Positions 56,464 to 64,000 of a DNA stretch of 64,000 nt are shown one piece after another. Under the pieces are notes generated by a model. The model saw only the letters and a list, made by a program, of their open reading frames with translations. It was not told where the DNA came from and searched no databases. The translations under genes were made by a program, and so were the position numbers. The stretch's first letter is position 1; each line of letters starts with the position of its first letter. Origin of the DNA: Oscillospiraceae bacterium (GTDB lineage: Bacteria > Bacillota > Clostridia > Oscillospirales > Ruminococcaceae); contig JAGBCL010000105.1 in the NCBI GenBank assembly GCA_018110825.1, forward strand, positions 1 through 64,000, read 5' to 3'.

Positions 56464-59391
56464 TTGTCAAGGAAAACAAATTTTAAAAGGACTCTGTCTG
56501 CGGCACTTGCAGTTCTCCTTTGTGTTTCCGTAATTTCCTGCGTTCCCGTTTCGGCGGAGAGCGAAGCGGCAGCTGATACAGGGCCGGTTACTGCCGAAGC
56601 CCAGTATACTGAAGCTGCTCTTGCTTTTGAAAAGCAGAAAACTTACAGCGAATACTACGACGAAATTGTAAATGTCAAGCGCCCTAATGCTGAAGCTATG
56701 CTCACTTACTCCGGTAAGGATGACAAGGCTGAGGCTGAAGTGACAACATTCGAGGGCAAGGATAATGTTTTGGTGTGGTCCAATGAGGAGGGACGTGTTG
56801 ACTATACGGTTGACGTTCCCGAAACAGGTGCATATCAGCTGGAGGTAAGTTATTACCCTCTGGATGACGGTGCTACCGTTACTGAACTTTCCGTTCTCCT
56901 CGACGGTGAGTCCCCTTATGACACTGCTACACGTGCTACTCTCCCTCACATCTGGGCAAGTGAACACGAAATCTATGCCGATTCCAAGGATAACGAAGTT
57001 CGTCCTCCTCAGGTTCAGGCTTCAAGATGGGTCAAGACCATGATTTACGATGTTGACGGTCTGTTCAATACCCCGCTTTACTTCGTTCTTGAAGAGGGTA
57101 CTCATACTATTTCCTTTGAGTCTGAGCGTGCGTCTGTTGCTATTGAGTATATCAAGCTTTGCAACTCTGGTAATTCCGAGACTTACTCAAAGCCATCCGA
57201 TGCAGAGCTTAAAAAGAACAGCGGTGCCGCTGCTATCAAGCTTCAGGGTGAAAAGTACACATACACCAATTCTCAGACTTTGTTCCCTACATATGACAGA
57301 GGTTCTTACCTTACTGAACCTTCCCATCCGTCCAAACAGCGCTACAATACAGTAGGTGACGGTACATGGGATACTGCAGGTCAGGCTATTACCTGGGAAA
57401 TGAACGTTGAAACTGCAGGTTACTATAAGATTGGTATCAAGGCTCGTCAGAATGAGCTCCGTGGTCTTTATACAAACCGCCGTCTCCTTATTGACGGTGA
57501 AGTGCCGAACTCTGCTTTTGAACAGATTAAGTTCCAGTACGATGATGACTGGATTATGGTTGTTCCTGAGGATGCAAACGGTGAGGCTGCTTATGTTTAC
57601 CTCGATAAGGGTACTCATGAGCTTACTCTTGAAGTAATCCCTGGCGAAATCGGTGAGTCCATGAGACGACTTGATGAAATCGTGTACACTGCTAACCAGT
57701 ACTATATGCAGATTCTCATGATTACCGGTCCTGTTCCTGATAAGTACACAGATTACTATATCCATAAGGAAATTCCTGAAATTCAGGACGTTTTCACTGA
57801 GCTTGCTGCACAGCTTAACGAAGAAAAGAACAATATTGAAAACCTTGCAGGTCAGAAGGGTACAGAAGCTGCTGCTCTTGAAAGACTTGCAGACGTTCTC
57901 GAAAAGTGTGCAAAGAAGCCTAACAAAATCCCTGATATGATTTCCAACAACTCTATCAAGGATAATGTAAACTCCGTTTCTTCCTGGATGCGTCAGTACC
58001 GTGAACAGCCTCTTGAGGTTGACTTTATTGAGCTTGTTCCTGCTGACGGTGAGTTTACTTCTGTAAAGTCCAACATCGGCAAGAGCTTTGTATTCGGTTT
58101 CAAGGGATTCATTAATTCCTTCTTTGAGGACTATACTCAGCTTTCCGATATCGAAGGCGAATCCATCAATGTATGGGTTTCTTCAGGTCGTGACCAGGCT
58201 AACGTTATCAAGCAGATGGTTGACTCCGACTATAACACCGATGCTGATGTAAAGGTTGCTATAAACCTTGTACAGGGCGCAATTATGGAAGCTGTTCTTG
58301 CTGGTAAGGGTCCTGACGTTGCCCTCTTTGTCGGCGGCGAATTCCCTGTAAACCTTGCACTCCGTGACCTTGTTGTTCCTATGAACGACATGAAGGGCTT
58401 TGACGAAGTTATGGGCAGATTCCAGGAAAATGCTGCTGTTCAGTATACTTATGACGGCGAAGTTTATGCAATTCCTATCACTCAGAACTTCCCGATGATG
58501 TTCTACCGTAAGGATATGCTTGCTCAGGTTGGTATCAGTGAGCCTCCTGAGACATGGGACGAACTCATTGATATGCTTCCTGCTATTCAGAGAAAATATA
58601 TGCAGCCGGGTCTCATTCTCCCTGGCGTTGTAAACGGCGTTTCCGTTTCTCCTGCAACCGAAGCAGGTCATACATTTGCTCTGCTTATGCTCCAGTCAGG
58701 TACAAACTATTATAATGAGGACCAGACTGCTACAAACTTCGATTCACAGGCTGCTGTTGATGCGTTTGCTAAGTGGACAGACTTCTATAATGTATATAAG
58801 TTTGACCAGACTTACGACCCATTTACACGTTTCAGAACAGGTGAATCTCCTATCGTTATCCAGAATTACTGTACTTTCTATAATCAGCTGAATGTTGCAG
58901 CTCCTGAAATCAAGGGTCTGTGGGACTTCTGTGCTGTTCCCGGTACAGAACAGGCTGACGGTACTATCTCTCACGCTTCCAACTCCAACGGTGCGGGTGC
59001 AATCATCCTTTCCGCATGCGATAACAAGGAAGGTGCATGGGAGTTCATCAAGTGGTTTACCGAAAAGAATACAATGGTTGAATATGCGCAGAATGTTGAA
59101 GGCGTAATGGGTCCTCTCGGACGTGTTGACGTTGCTAACGTTGATGCTCTTCAGGAACTCAACTGGTCCAACAAGGATATGGAAAAGATTATGTTCCAGA
59201 TGAATCAGCTTGAGGAAATTCCGATTGTTCCTTCCGCTTACGTTGTAACACGAAGCATTATGAACGCATTCCGTTCCGTTGTTAACGATAAGGAAAATGC
59301 AAGAGAAACTCTCCGTTGGTACAATATTGATATCAACCGAGAGATTACAAGAAAACGAGAAAATCTCGGACTTGATGAAAAAGAAGAATAA
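56464..59391 (+). CDS. Modular extracellular solute-binding protein of a glycan ABC transporter
   Basis: A 975-residue lipoprotein or secreted protein. The start is read as TTG at 56464, nine bases after AAAGGTGG. The signal region contains both a lipobox-like VISC and a peptidase site VSA. Two beta-sandwich, carbohydrate-binding-like modules follow (about 50-240 and 250-415; GRVDYTVDVPETGAYQLEVS, ITWEMNVETAGYYKIGIK), then a helical linker and, from about 568, an extracellular solute-binding domain of family 1 (VKVAINLVQGAIMEAVLAGKG-like, AIPITQNFPMMFYRKDMLA, PETWDELIDMLPAIQRKY). It is about twice the length of ordinary sugar-binding lipoproteins. It starts a LplABC-like operon, so oligosaccharide uptake is likely. 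Confidence 0.85.
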   Translation: MSRKTNFKRTLSAALAVLLCVSVISCVPVSAESEAAADTGPVTAEAQYTEAALAFEKQKTYSEYYDEIVNVKRPNAEAMLTYSGKDDKAEAEVTTFEGKDNVLVWSNEEGRVDYTVDVPETGAYQLEVSYYPLDDGATVTELSVLLDGESPYDTATRATLPHIWASEHEIYADSKDNEVRPPQVQASRWVKTMIYDVDGLFNTPLYFVLEEGTHTISFESERASVAIEYIKLCNSGNSETYSKPSDAELKKNSGAAAIKLQGEKYTYTNSQTLFPTYDRGSYLTEPSHPSKQRYNTVGDGTWDTAGQAITWEMNVETAGYYKIGIKARQNELRGLYTNRRLLIDGEVPNSAFEQIKFQYDDDWIMVVPEDANGEAAYVYLDKGTHELTLEVIPGEIGESMRRLDEIVYTANQYYMQILMITGPVPDKYTDYYIHKEIPEIQDVFTELAAQLNEEKNNIENLAGQKGTEAAALERLADVLEKCAKKPNKIPDMISNNSIKDNVNSVSSWMRQYREQPLEVDFIELVPADGEFTSVKSNIGKSFVFGFKGFINSFFEDYTQLSDIEGESINVWVSSGRDQANVIKQMVDSDYNTDADVKVAINLVQGAIMEAVLAGKGPDVALFVGGEFPVNLALRDLVVPMNDMKGFDEVMGRFQENAAVQYTYDGEVYAIPITQNFPMMFYRKDMLAQVGISEPPETWDELIDMLPAIQRKYMQPGLILPGVVNGVSVSPATEAGHTFALLMLQSGTNYYNEDQTATNFDSQAAVDAFAKWTDFYNVYKFDQTYDPFTRFRTGESPIVIQNYCTFYNQLNVAAPEIKGLWDFCAVPGTEQADGTISHASNSNGAGAIILSACDNKEGAWEFIKWFTEKNTMVEYAQNVEGVMGPLGRVDVANVDALQELNWSNKDMEKIMFQMNQLEEIPIVPSAYVVTRSIMNAFRSVVNDKENARETLRWYNIDINREITRKRENLGLDEKEE

Positions 59392-59411
59392 CTTGATTGG
59401 AGGGGAAACCT

Positions 59412-60377
59412 TTGGCTGCTGAAACTCAGAAGAAGGAAATCTTGCTGCCTAATGAGCGCAAGATGTCCTTTAAAGAAAGATGGGGTTATACATGGCACGA
59501 AATGAAGAGAAATAAGATGTGCTACATTATGCTGGCACCGTTCATGATTTTCTTCCTTGTGTTCACAATAATTCCTGTTTGCTTGGCTTTGCCTATCGGC
59601 TTCACAGATTTCGATATGGCTCATTTCCCGCCGAAGTTTGTCGGATTCCAGAACTTCTATACAATGTTCCTTGAGGATGACGTATTTATCGGCGCTATCA
59701 GAACAACACTCATTTTCGCTATCTTTACAGGTCCGCTCAGCTATGTGCTCAGCTTCTTCCTTGCCTGGCTCATCAATGAGCTTCACCCTGTACTCAAGAC
59801 AGTGTTCACACTTATTTTCTATGCACCATCTATGGCTGGTAACATCTACTTCGTATGGCAGCTCATCTTCTCAGGTGACACATATGGTTACCTCAATGCT
59901 GCTCTTACAGAACTCGGTATCACAACTTCCGCTATCCAGTGGCTTACTGACGCAAATTACGTACTTGTCTGCGTAATCATCGTTCAGCTCTGGGTATCTA
60001 TGGGTGCCGGCTTCCTTGCTATGCGTGCAGGTTTCCAGGGTATCGACAAGGCTATGTACGAAGCAGGTGCTATCGAAGGTATCAGCAACAGATGGCAGGA
60101 ACTTATCTTCATTACAATCCCTTCTATGGGTCCGCAGCTCATGTTTGCTGCTGTAATGCAGATTGTATCCGCATTTACTGTTGATATCGTTGGACGTAGC
60201 CTCGCAGGCTTCCCATCAACAGACTATAAGGTTCACACCATTATGACTCACGCTTTCGACTACGGCTGGATCCGTTACGAAATGGGTTACTCTTCCGCTA
60301 TCTGCTTTGTCCTGTTCCTTGCAATGCTGATTTGTAACAATCTCATAGGCAAGCTTCTGGGCAAGTATATGAACTGA
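59412..60377 (+). CDS. Sugar ABC transporter permease (LplB/UgpA-like)
   Basis: A 321-residue inner-membrane permease with six hydrophobic segments. The cytoplasmic coupling motif EAGAIEGISNRWQELIFITI contains the EAA loop that contacts the ATPase. The start is read as TTG at 59412 after GGAGGGG, since the upstream TTG lies in the ribosome binding site itself. It lies 20 bases after the solute-binding gene. Confidence 0.9.
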   Translation: MAAETQKKEILLPNERKMSFKERWGYTWHEMKRNKMCYIMLAPFMIFFLVFTIIPVCLALPIGFTDFDMAHFPPKFVGFQNFYTMFLEDDVFIGAIRTTLIFAIFTGPLSYVLSFFLAWLINELHPVLKTVFTLIFYAPSMAGNIYFVWQLIFSGDTYGYLNAALTELGITTSAIQWLTDANYVLVCVIIVQLWVSMGAGFLAMRAGFQGIDKAMYEAGAIEGISNRWQELIFITIPSMGPQLMFAAVMQIVSAFTVDIVGRSLAGFPSTDYKVHTIMTHAFDYGWIRYEMGYSSAICFVLFLAMLICNNLIGKLLGKYMN

Positions 60378-60399
60378 GAAACGAGGTGAGGAATAGATA

Positions 60400-61371
60400 A
60401 TGGCTAAAAAAGAACTGAAGCCTTCTCAGATTGCAGCTCAGATTGAGGCTGAAAATGCCGCCGCTCTGGAAGCTCTGAGAAAAAGGCGCGAAAAAGAACA
60501 TCGTAAGATGGAAAAATCCAAGGGTACCAACAAGCAAGTTGGTAAGAGCTGGAAAAACGATATCGGTATTTTCCTCTTCCTTACATTCCTCGGCTTGTTC
60601 ATGCTCCTGCCTATTTACATCGCTGTAGTTACATCTATCAAGCCGGTAAATGAAATCTTCATCATGCCGCCTCGTCTCTATGCGATGGACCCTACTTTTG
60701 ACAACTTCAAGGACCTTTTCATTGTTGCTAACAACTCATGGGTTCCTTTCTCAAGAAACGTGTTCAACAGTATCTTCGTTACTGTTACTGCAACCGTTCT
60801 TCACGTGCTCTTCGCTTGTACAGCAGGTTTCGTACTTGCAAAGTGCCGCTTCCCGGGTGCAAAGGCAATCAATAAGATTGTTGTAATCGCCCTCCTCTTC
60901 AACAGCCAGGTTACTTACATCATGCAGTATATCGTAATGGCTAAGCTGGGTATGATTAATACATATTCCGCACTCATCCTCCCGCTCATCGCTTCCTCTA
61001 TGGGTCTTTACCTCATGATTCAGAGCGTTAGTACAATTCCTGACGCTATGATTGAAGCGGCTAAGGTGGACGGTGCAAACCTTATGCGTATCTGTTGGGG
61101 TATCGTAATGCCGAACTCCAAACCTGCTGTTATGACTATTATCATCTTCCAGTTCCAGGCGGCTTGGAACTCTAACGGTGGTTCACTCGTATACGATGAA
61201 GCACTCAAGACTATTCCGACTGTTGTTCAGCAGATTGCTGCAGCAGGTATCGCTCGTCAGGGTGCAATTGCGGCTTCCGCAGTTGTACTTATGATTCCGC
61301 CGCTTGCAATCTTCATTGCTGCCCAGAGTAACGTTATGGAAACTATGGCGCACGCCGGAATGAAAGACTAA
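60400..61371 (+). CDS. Carbohydrate ABC transporter permease (LplC/AraQ-like)
   Basis: A 323-residue permease, partner of the previous one. The EAA loop is EAAKVDGANLMRICWGIVMP. The N-terminus has a charged helical extension of about 55 residues (KELKPSQIAAQIEAENAAAL, then KRREKEHRKMEK), longer than usual. Six transmembrane segments follow. The start follows GAGGTGAGG. No ATPase gene accompanies the two permeases; in Firmicutes a shared MsmX-type ATPase elsewhere usually serves such systems. Confidence 0.9.
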   Translation: MAKKELKPSQIAAQIEAENAAALEALRKRREKEHRKMEKSKGTNKQVGKSWKNDIGIFLFLTFLGLFMLLPIYIAVVTSIKPVNEIFIMPPRLYAMDPTFDNFKDLFIVANNSWVPFSRNVFNSIFVTVTATVLHVLFACTAGFVLAKCRFPGAKAINKIVVIALLFNSQVTYIMQYIVMAKLGMINTYSALILPLIASSMGLYLMIQSVSTIPDAMIEAAKVDGANLMRICWGIVMPNSKPAVMTIIIFQFQAAWNSNGGSLVYDEALKTIPTVVQQIAAAGIARQGAIAASAVVLMIPPLAIFIAAQSNVMETMAHAGMKD

Positions 61372-61501
61372 AAAATTACAAAGAATTTTTTTAGTCTACG
61401 AGTTTTCCGCTTTGATTGCGCAAAACGAAAAACATCGCGGTTTGCGTAACGAATAAAGTATTATTTGGAACTGATTAAAATTTGATTTATGGAGGGATAA
61501 T

Positions 61502-63259
61502 ATGTCAGGCTTGAAAAAGCTTACTTCGCTTATTTCAGCGGCGGCAATCAGTATTTCCGTGCTTGCGGTAAATACCTCCGCGCTGGAAACATATGACCCT
61601 TACAGCTATGACAGATGGGGTGACCCTGTTGCTTCTCAGGCAGGTTACACCGCTGAAAAATATGTGGACGGAAACACAATCGGCTGCGGTGCTCTCAATG
61701 AGCCTGCTGACCTGTTCATTTCACATGACAACCTTATGTACATAGCAGATAAGGGCAACAACAGAATTGTTATTACTGACCTTGATTTCAACTTCAAGAG
61801 AGAAATGAAGGAATTCACATACAGTGACTCAATGGTTACTGAGGTTACTGTAGATGCTGATGCTCTCAGCTATATGGCTGAAGAGGAAGAGCCTCTTGCA
61901 GCAGGCGATTATGTTCTTACTTATGATAAGTCAACTTCAAAGTATAATATTCTGACAACTGCAGGTGCTGATACAAAGTTTGATGTTGAAGCTAAGTATG
62001 TAAAAATCAACGGCACTATCGCTGCAGCAGGCGGTGACAGAATTGCTGTAACTTACGATGGAGCTGCTCTTACCGTTACAGGCAAGCTCACAGCTACTCT
62101 TGCAAAGCCTACAGGCGTTTATGTTGACCAGTACACAGGCTATGTGTATATTTGTGACACTGAAAACGACCGTGTAATCAAGTGCGATACAGAGGGCAAC
62201 ATCGACAGACTTTTCGGTAAGCCTACAGACGCACTTTACGACCAGGCTCTTACTTATAACCCAAGCAAGGTTCTTGTTGACAAGGCAGGCAACGTTTATG
62301 TTGTTGTTAAGTCACAGACAAAGGGTGCTGTAATGTTCAACTCCCAGGGCGACTTCCTTGGCTTCTACGGCGCAAACCGTGTTGAACAGACTGCTGAAGT
62401 TCTTGCAAACGCTTTCTGGGACCTCATTTCTACTGAAAAGCAGAGAGAACGTTCCGCAAAGCAGACTCCGGTCGGCTTCTCCAACTTCGATATTGACGAT
62501 GACGGATTTATCTTCACAGTTACAGATTCTCAGGAAGTTAACACTGACCTGGTTAAGAAGCTTAACCCAAGAGGCGATAACATTCTCGACTCTCTCGGTG
62601 CTACAGATATGACCTTCGGTGATATGCCTCCTACGTATTACTCAATTTATTCCAAGAATTCCAGCCTTAACGATATCGACCTCGGTCCTAACGGCGAGCT
62701 GAATATTCTTGACTTCCAGCATGGCCGTATTTTCCAGTACGACAAGGAATGCTGGCTGCTGTTCATCGTGGGCGGCAAGGGCAACCAGCTCGGTCTTTTT
62801 GAATCAGCTGTTGCTATCGAAAGCTATGACAACCACCTTTATGTGCTTGACTCCATCAAGGACAACATCACAATCTTCACAAGAACAGTTTTCGGTGAGA
62901 TTGTTACAAATGCTGCAAACCTCTACAACGATGGTCTCTATGAGGAATCCCTCGAACCTTGGCAGAACGTACTGAAGTATGACGGTAACTACCGCCGTGC
63001 TTATATCGGTATCGGTAACGCGCTCTACAACAAGTACGAGTACGAGGAAGCTATGGAATATTTCGAAATTTCCATAAGCCGTGACCGTTACAACAGAGCG
63101 TTTGAAGGCTACAGAGATATCTGGCTGAAGGAAAATTACATGAAGTGCATTGTTGTAATCGTAATTCTTGTAATTCTCAGCTTTGTCTATAAGCATTTCC
63201 GCAAAAACGGTAAGATAGTTTATCCGTGGGAAAGAAAACGCAGAAAGAGGGGTGTGTAA
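61502..63259 (+). CDS. Secreted NHL-repeat/TPR protein with C-terminal membrane anchor
   Basis: A 585-residue protein with a signal peptide (residues 1-26), NHL-type beta-propeller repeats (LMYIADKGNNRIVITDLDF; PTGVYVDQYTGYVYICDTEN; PSKVLVDKAGNVYVVVKSQ) interrupted by an insertion near 100-190, a TPR pair near 475-550 (AANLYNDGLYEESLEPWQNV, RAYIGIGNALYNKYEYEEAM), and a transmembrane helix (about 551-570) before a basic tail. It would display the propeller outside, perhaps as a scaffold for the transporter. The 130-base gap before it has no strong terminator. The start follows GGAGGG. Confidence 0.82.
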   Translation: MSGLKKLTSLISAAAISISVLAVNTSALETYDPYSYDRWGDPVASQAGYTAEKYVDGNTIGCGALNEPADLFISHDNLMYIADKGNNRIVITDLDFNFKREMKEFTYSDSMVTEVTVDADALSYMAEEEEPLAAGDYVLTYDKSTSKYNILTTAGADTKFDVEAKYVKINGTIAAAGGDRIAVTYDGAALTVTGKLTATLAKPTGVYVDQYTGYVYICDTENDRVIKCDTEGNIDRLFGKPTDALYDQALTYNPSKVLVDKAGNVYVVVKSQTKGAVMFNSQGDFLGFYGANRVEQTAEVLANAFWDLISTEKQRERSAKQTPVGFSNFDIDDDGFIFTVTDSQEVNTDLVKKLNPRGDNILDSLGATDMTFGDMPPTYYSIYSKNSSLNDIDLGPNGELNILDFQHGRIFQYDKECWLLFIVGGKGNQLGLFESAVAIESYDNHLYVLDSIKDNITIFTRTVFGEIVTNAANLYNDGLYEESLEPWQNVLKYDGNYRRAYIGIGNALYNKYEYEEAMEYFEISISRDRYNRAFEGYRDIWLKENYMKCIVVIVILVILSFVYKHFRKNGKIVYPWERKRRKRGV

Positions 63260-63260
63260 T

Positions 63261-63890
63261 ATGCTGGATTTGACAAGAGGACAATTCGTTAAACATGTTG
63301 TTACTCACCCGTTTGAGGGCTTTGAGGACCTCCGTTGGAAAAAAGCAGGTTCGATGAGAATTGCAATCTTCATCGTGTTCATGCTCTTCTTCCAGCAGGT
63401 TGCATACAGCAGACTTTACGGTTTTCAGTATTACTCTGATTATGACAAGGTATTCAATATTGTACCGTATATTTTCAAGAGCTTTATCATCTTCGGTACA
63501 TGGGTAGTTGCAAACTGGGCGATGTGTACTCTCTTTGACGGAGAGGGAACAATGAAGAATATCTTCATTAACTCCGCTTATGCACTTATCCCTTACATTG
63601 CAGGATACCTTATCGGTACAGTAATGTCGCATTTCCTTATCAAGGACGAATATGTATTTATCCAGTCCATCGAAATCATCGGTACATGCTGGACATTCGT
63701 TCTTCTTATTTCAGGAATCAAGGCTGTACATCAGTTCAGCTTCGGAAAGACTATAGCACTTATGCTTCTAACAATCGTGGCAATGATTGCTATCCTGTTC
63801 CTGCTCGTACTTCTTCTTACATTGTTCCAGCAGGTAATTATCTTTATTCTTTCCATCTACACAGAGCTGTCCTACAGATTCAGAGTTTAA
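63261..63890 (+). CDS. YIP1-family membrane protein
   Basis: A 209-residue protein with five hydrophobic segments and the YIP1-like pattern: FEDLRWKKAGSMRIAIFIV at the front and NWAMCTLFDGEGTMKNIFI in the middle. The start ATG is one base after the NHL gene stop, with GAGGGGTG upstream, so translation is coupled. In related Firmicutes such genes stand in LplABC-like glycan operons; the role is unknown. Confidence 0.8.
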   Translation: MLDLTRGQFVKHVVTHPFEGFEDLRWKKAGSMRIAIFIVFMLFFQQVAYSRLYGFQYYSDYDKVFNIVPYIFKSFIIFGTWVVANWAMCTLFDGEGTMKNIFINSAYALIPYIAGYLIGTVMSHFLIKDEYVFIQSIEIIGTCWTFVLLISGIKAVHQFSFGKTIALMLLTIVAMIAILFLLVLLLTLFQQVIIFILSIYTELSYRFRV

Positions 63891-63922
63891 AATACTAAAA
63901 ACGAAAAGTGGTGAAATAACGA

Positions 63923-64000
63923 ATGCAGAATAGGTTTAAAAAGCTGCTTGCCTGCCTTTGCTGTGTGGCTATGATGATGCCTCTCTGTGCATTTCCTGTA
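63923..64000 (+). CDS. Start of a secreted protein (runs off the window)
   Basis: Only the first 26 codons are present. They read as a signal peptide (MQNRFKKLLACLCCVAMMMP), with a GTGGTGA box 11 bases upstream. In similar operons the gene after YIP1 encodes a large DUF5696-type protein, which is the likely identity here, but the window cannot show it. Confidence 0.7.
   Translation, partial: MQNRFKKLLACLCCVAMMMPLCAFPV

Overview
The window (about 64 kb, moderately low GC) reads as chromosome of a Gram-positive, spore-forming anaerobe of the Clostridia, most like a gut Ruminococcus/Oscillospiraceae. Supporting signs are strong AGGAGG-type ribosome binding sites, a CIRCE-controlled hrcA-grpE-dnaK-dnaJ operon, RNase Y, a T-box leader, SpoIIP, CotH, and polysaccharide ABC transport genes without a linked ATPase. 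The species call is an inference from gene content.

Layout. 0.1-2 kb: three tandem paralogous lipoproteins with near-identical N-termini. 2.3-11.6 kb: an AraC-type regulator divergent from a complete lactose/Leloir operon (GPH permease, GH2 beta-galactosidase, galK, galE, galT). 11.9-13.7 kb: a DUF4143 ATPase, then a gene-poor gap with a tRNA 3'-end fragment and a protein remnant. 13.7-20 kb (minus strand): an acidic lipoprotein, a chemoreceptor, a PnuC-like transporter with a terminator hairpin in its leader, and a DEAD-box helicase. 20.1-25 kb: a 0.5-kb hairpin-array repeat, then sbcD and sbcC separated by a small MITE-like insert. 25.2-29.4 kb: aspartate kinase and a frameshifted periplasmic-binding-fold/GGDEF/EAL protein. 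29.6-34.7 kb: the heat-shock operon. 34.9-37.5 kb: an aminotransferase and rpsF-ssb-rpsR. 37.5-44 kb (minus): a small membrane protein, SpoIIP, a CotH-kinase lipoprotein, a TPR-glycosyltransferase and a radical SAM protein. 44.2-50.1 kb: an epimerase, L-aspartate oxidase, an O-antigen-ligase-like protein and RNase Y. 50.6-53.7 kb: a T-box leader, a small membrane protein, a second hairpin-array copy and thrS. 53.8-54.1 kb: a compact convergent module with a 29-residue hydrophobic peptide and an opposing small RNA, organised like a type I toxin-antitoxin locus. 54.5-56 kb: an apparently highly expressed surface protein with an acidic repeat tail. 56.2-64 kb: a structured leader RNA and a glycan ABC transporter operon (modular solute-binding protein, two permeases, NHL/TPR protein, YIP1 protein, and the start of another secreted protein).

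The observations most worth following are: (1) the convergent peptide/antisense module at 53.77-54.08 kb; (2) a dispersed family of hairpin-array elements (20.1, 48.3 and 51.4 kb, with a fragment at 18.2 kb) whose linkers are conserved while the stems differ by compensatory changes; (3) a compact three-way-junction RNA in the leader of the 56-kb transporter operon; (4) a T-box placed before an uncharacterised membrane gene upstream of thrS; and (5) a poly-A frameshift that splits a sensor-EAL protein and would be healed by one extra base or a -1 slip.
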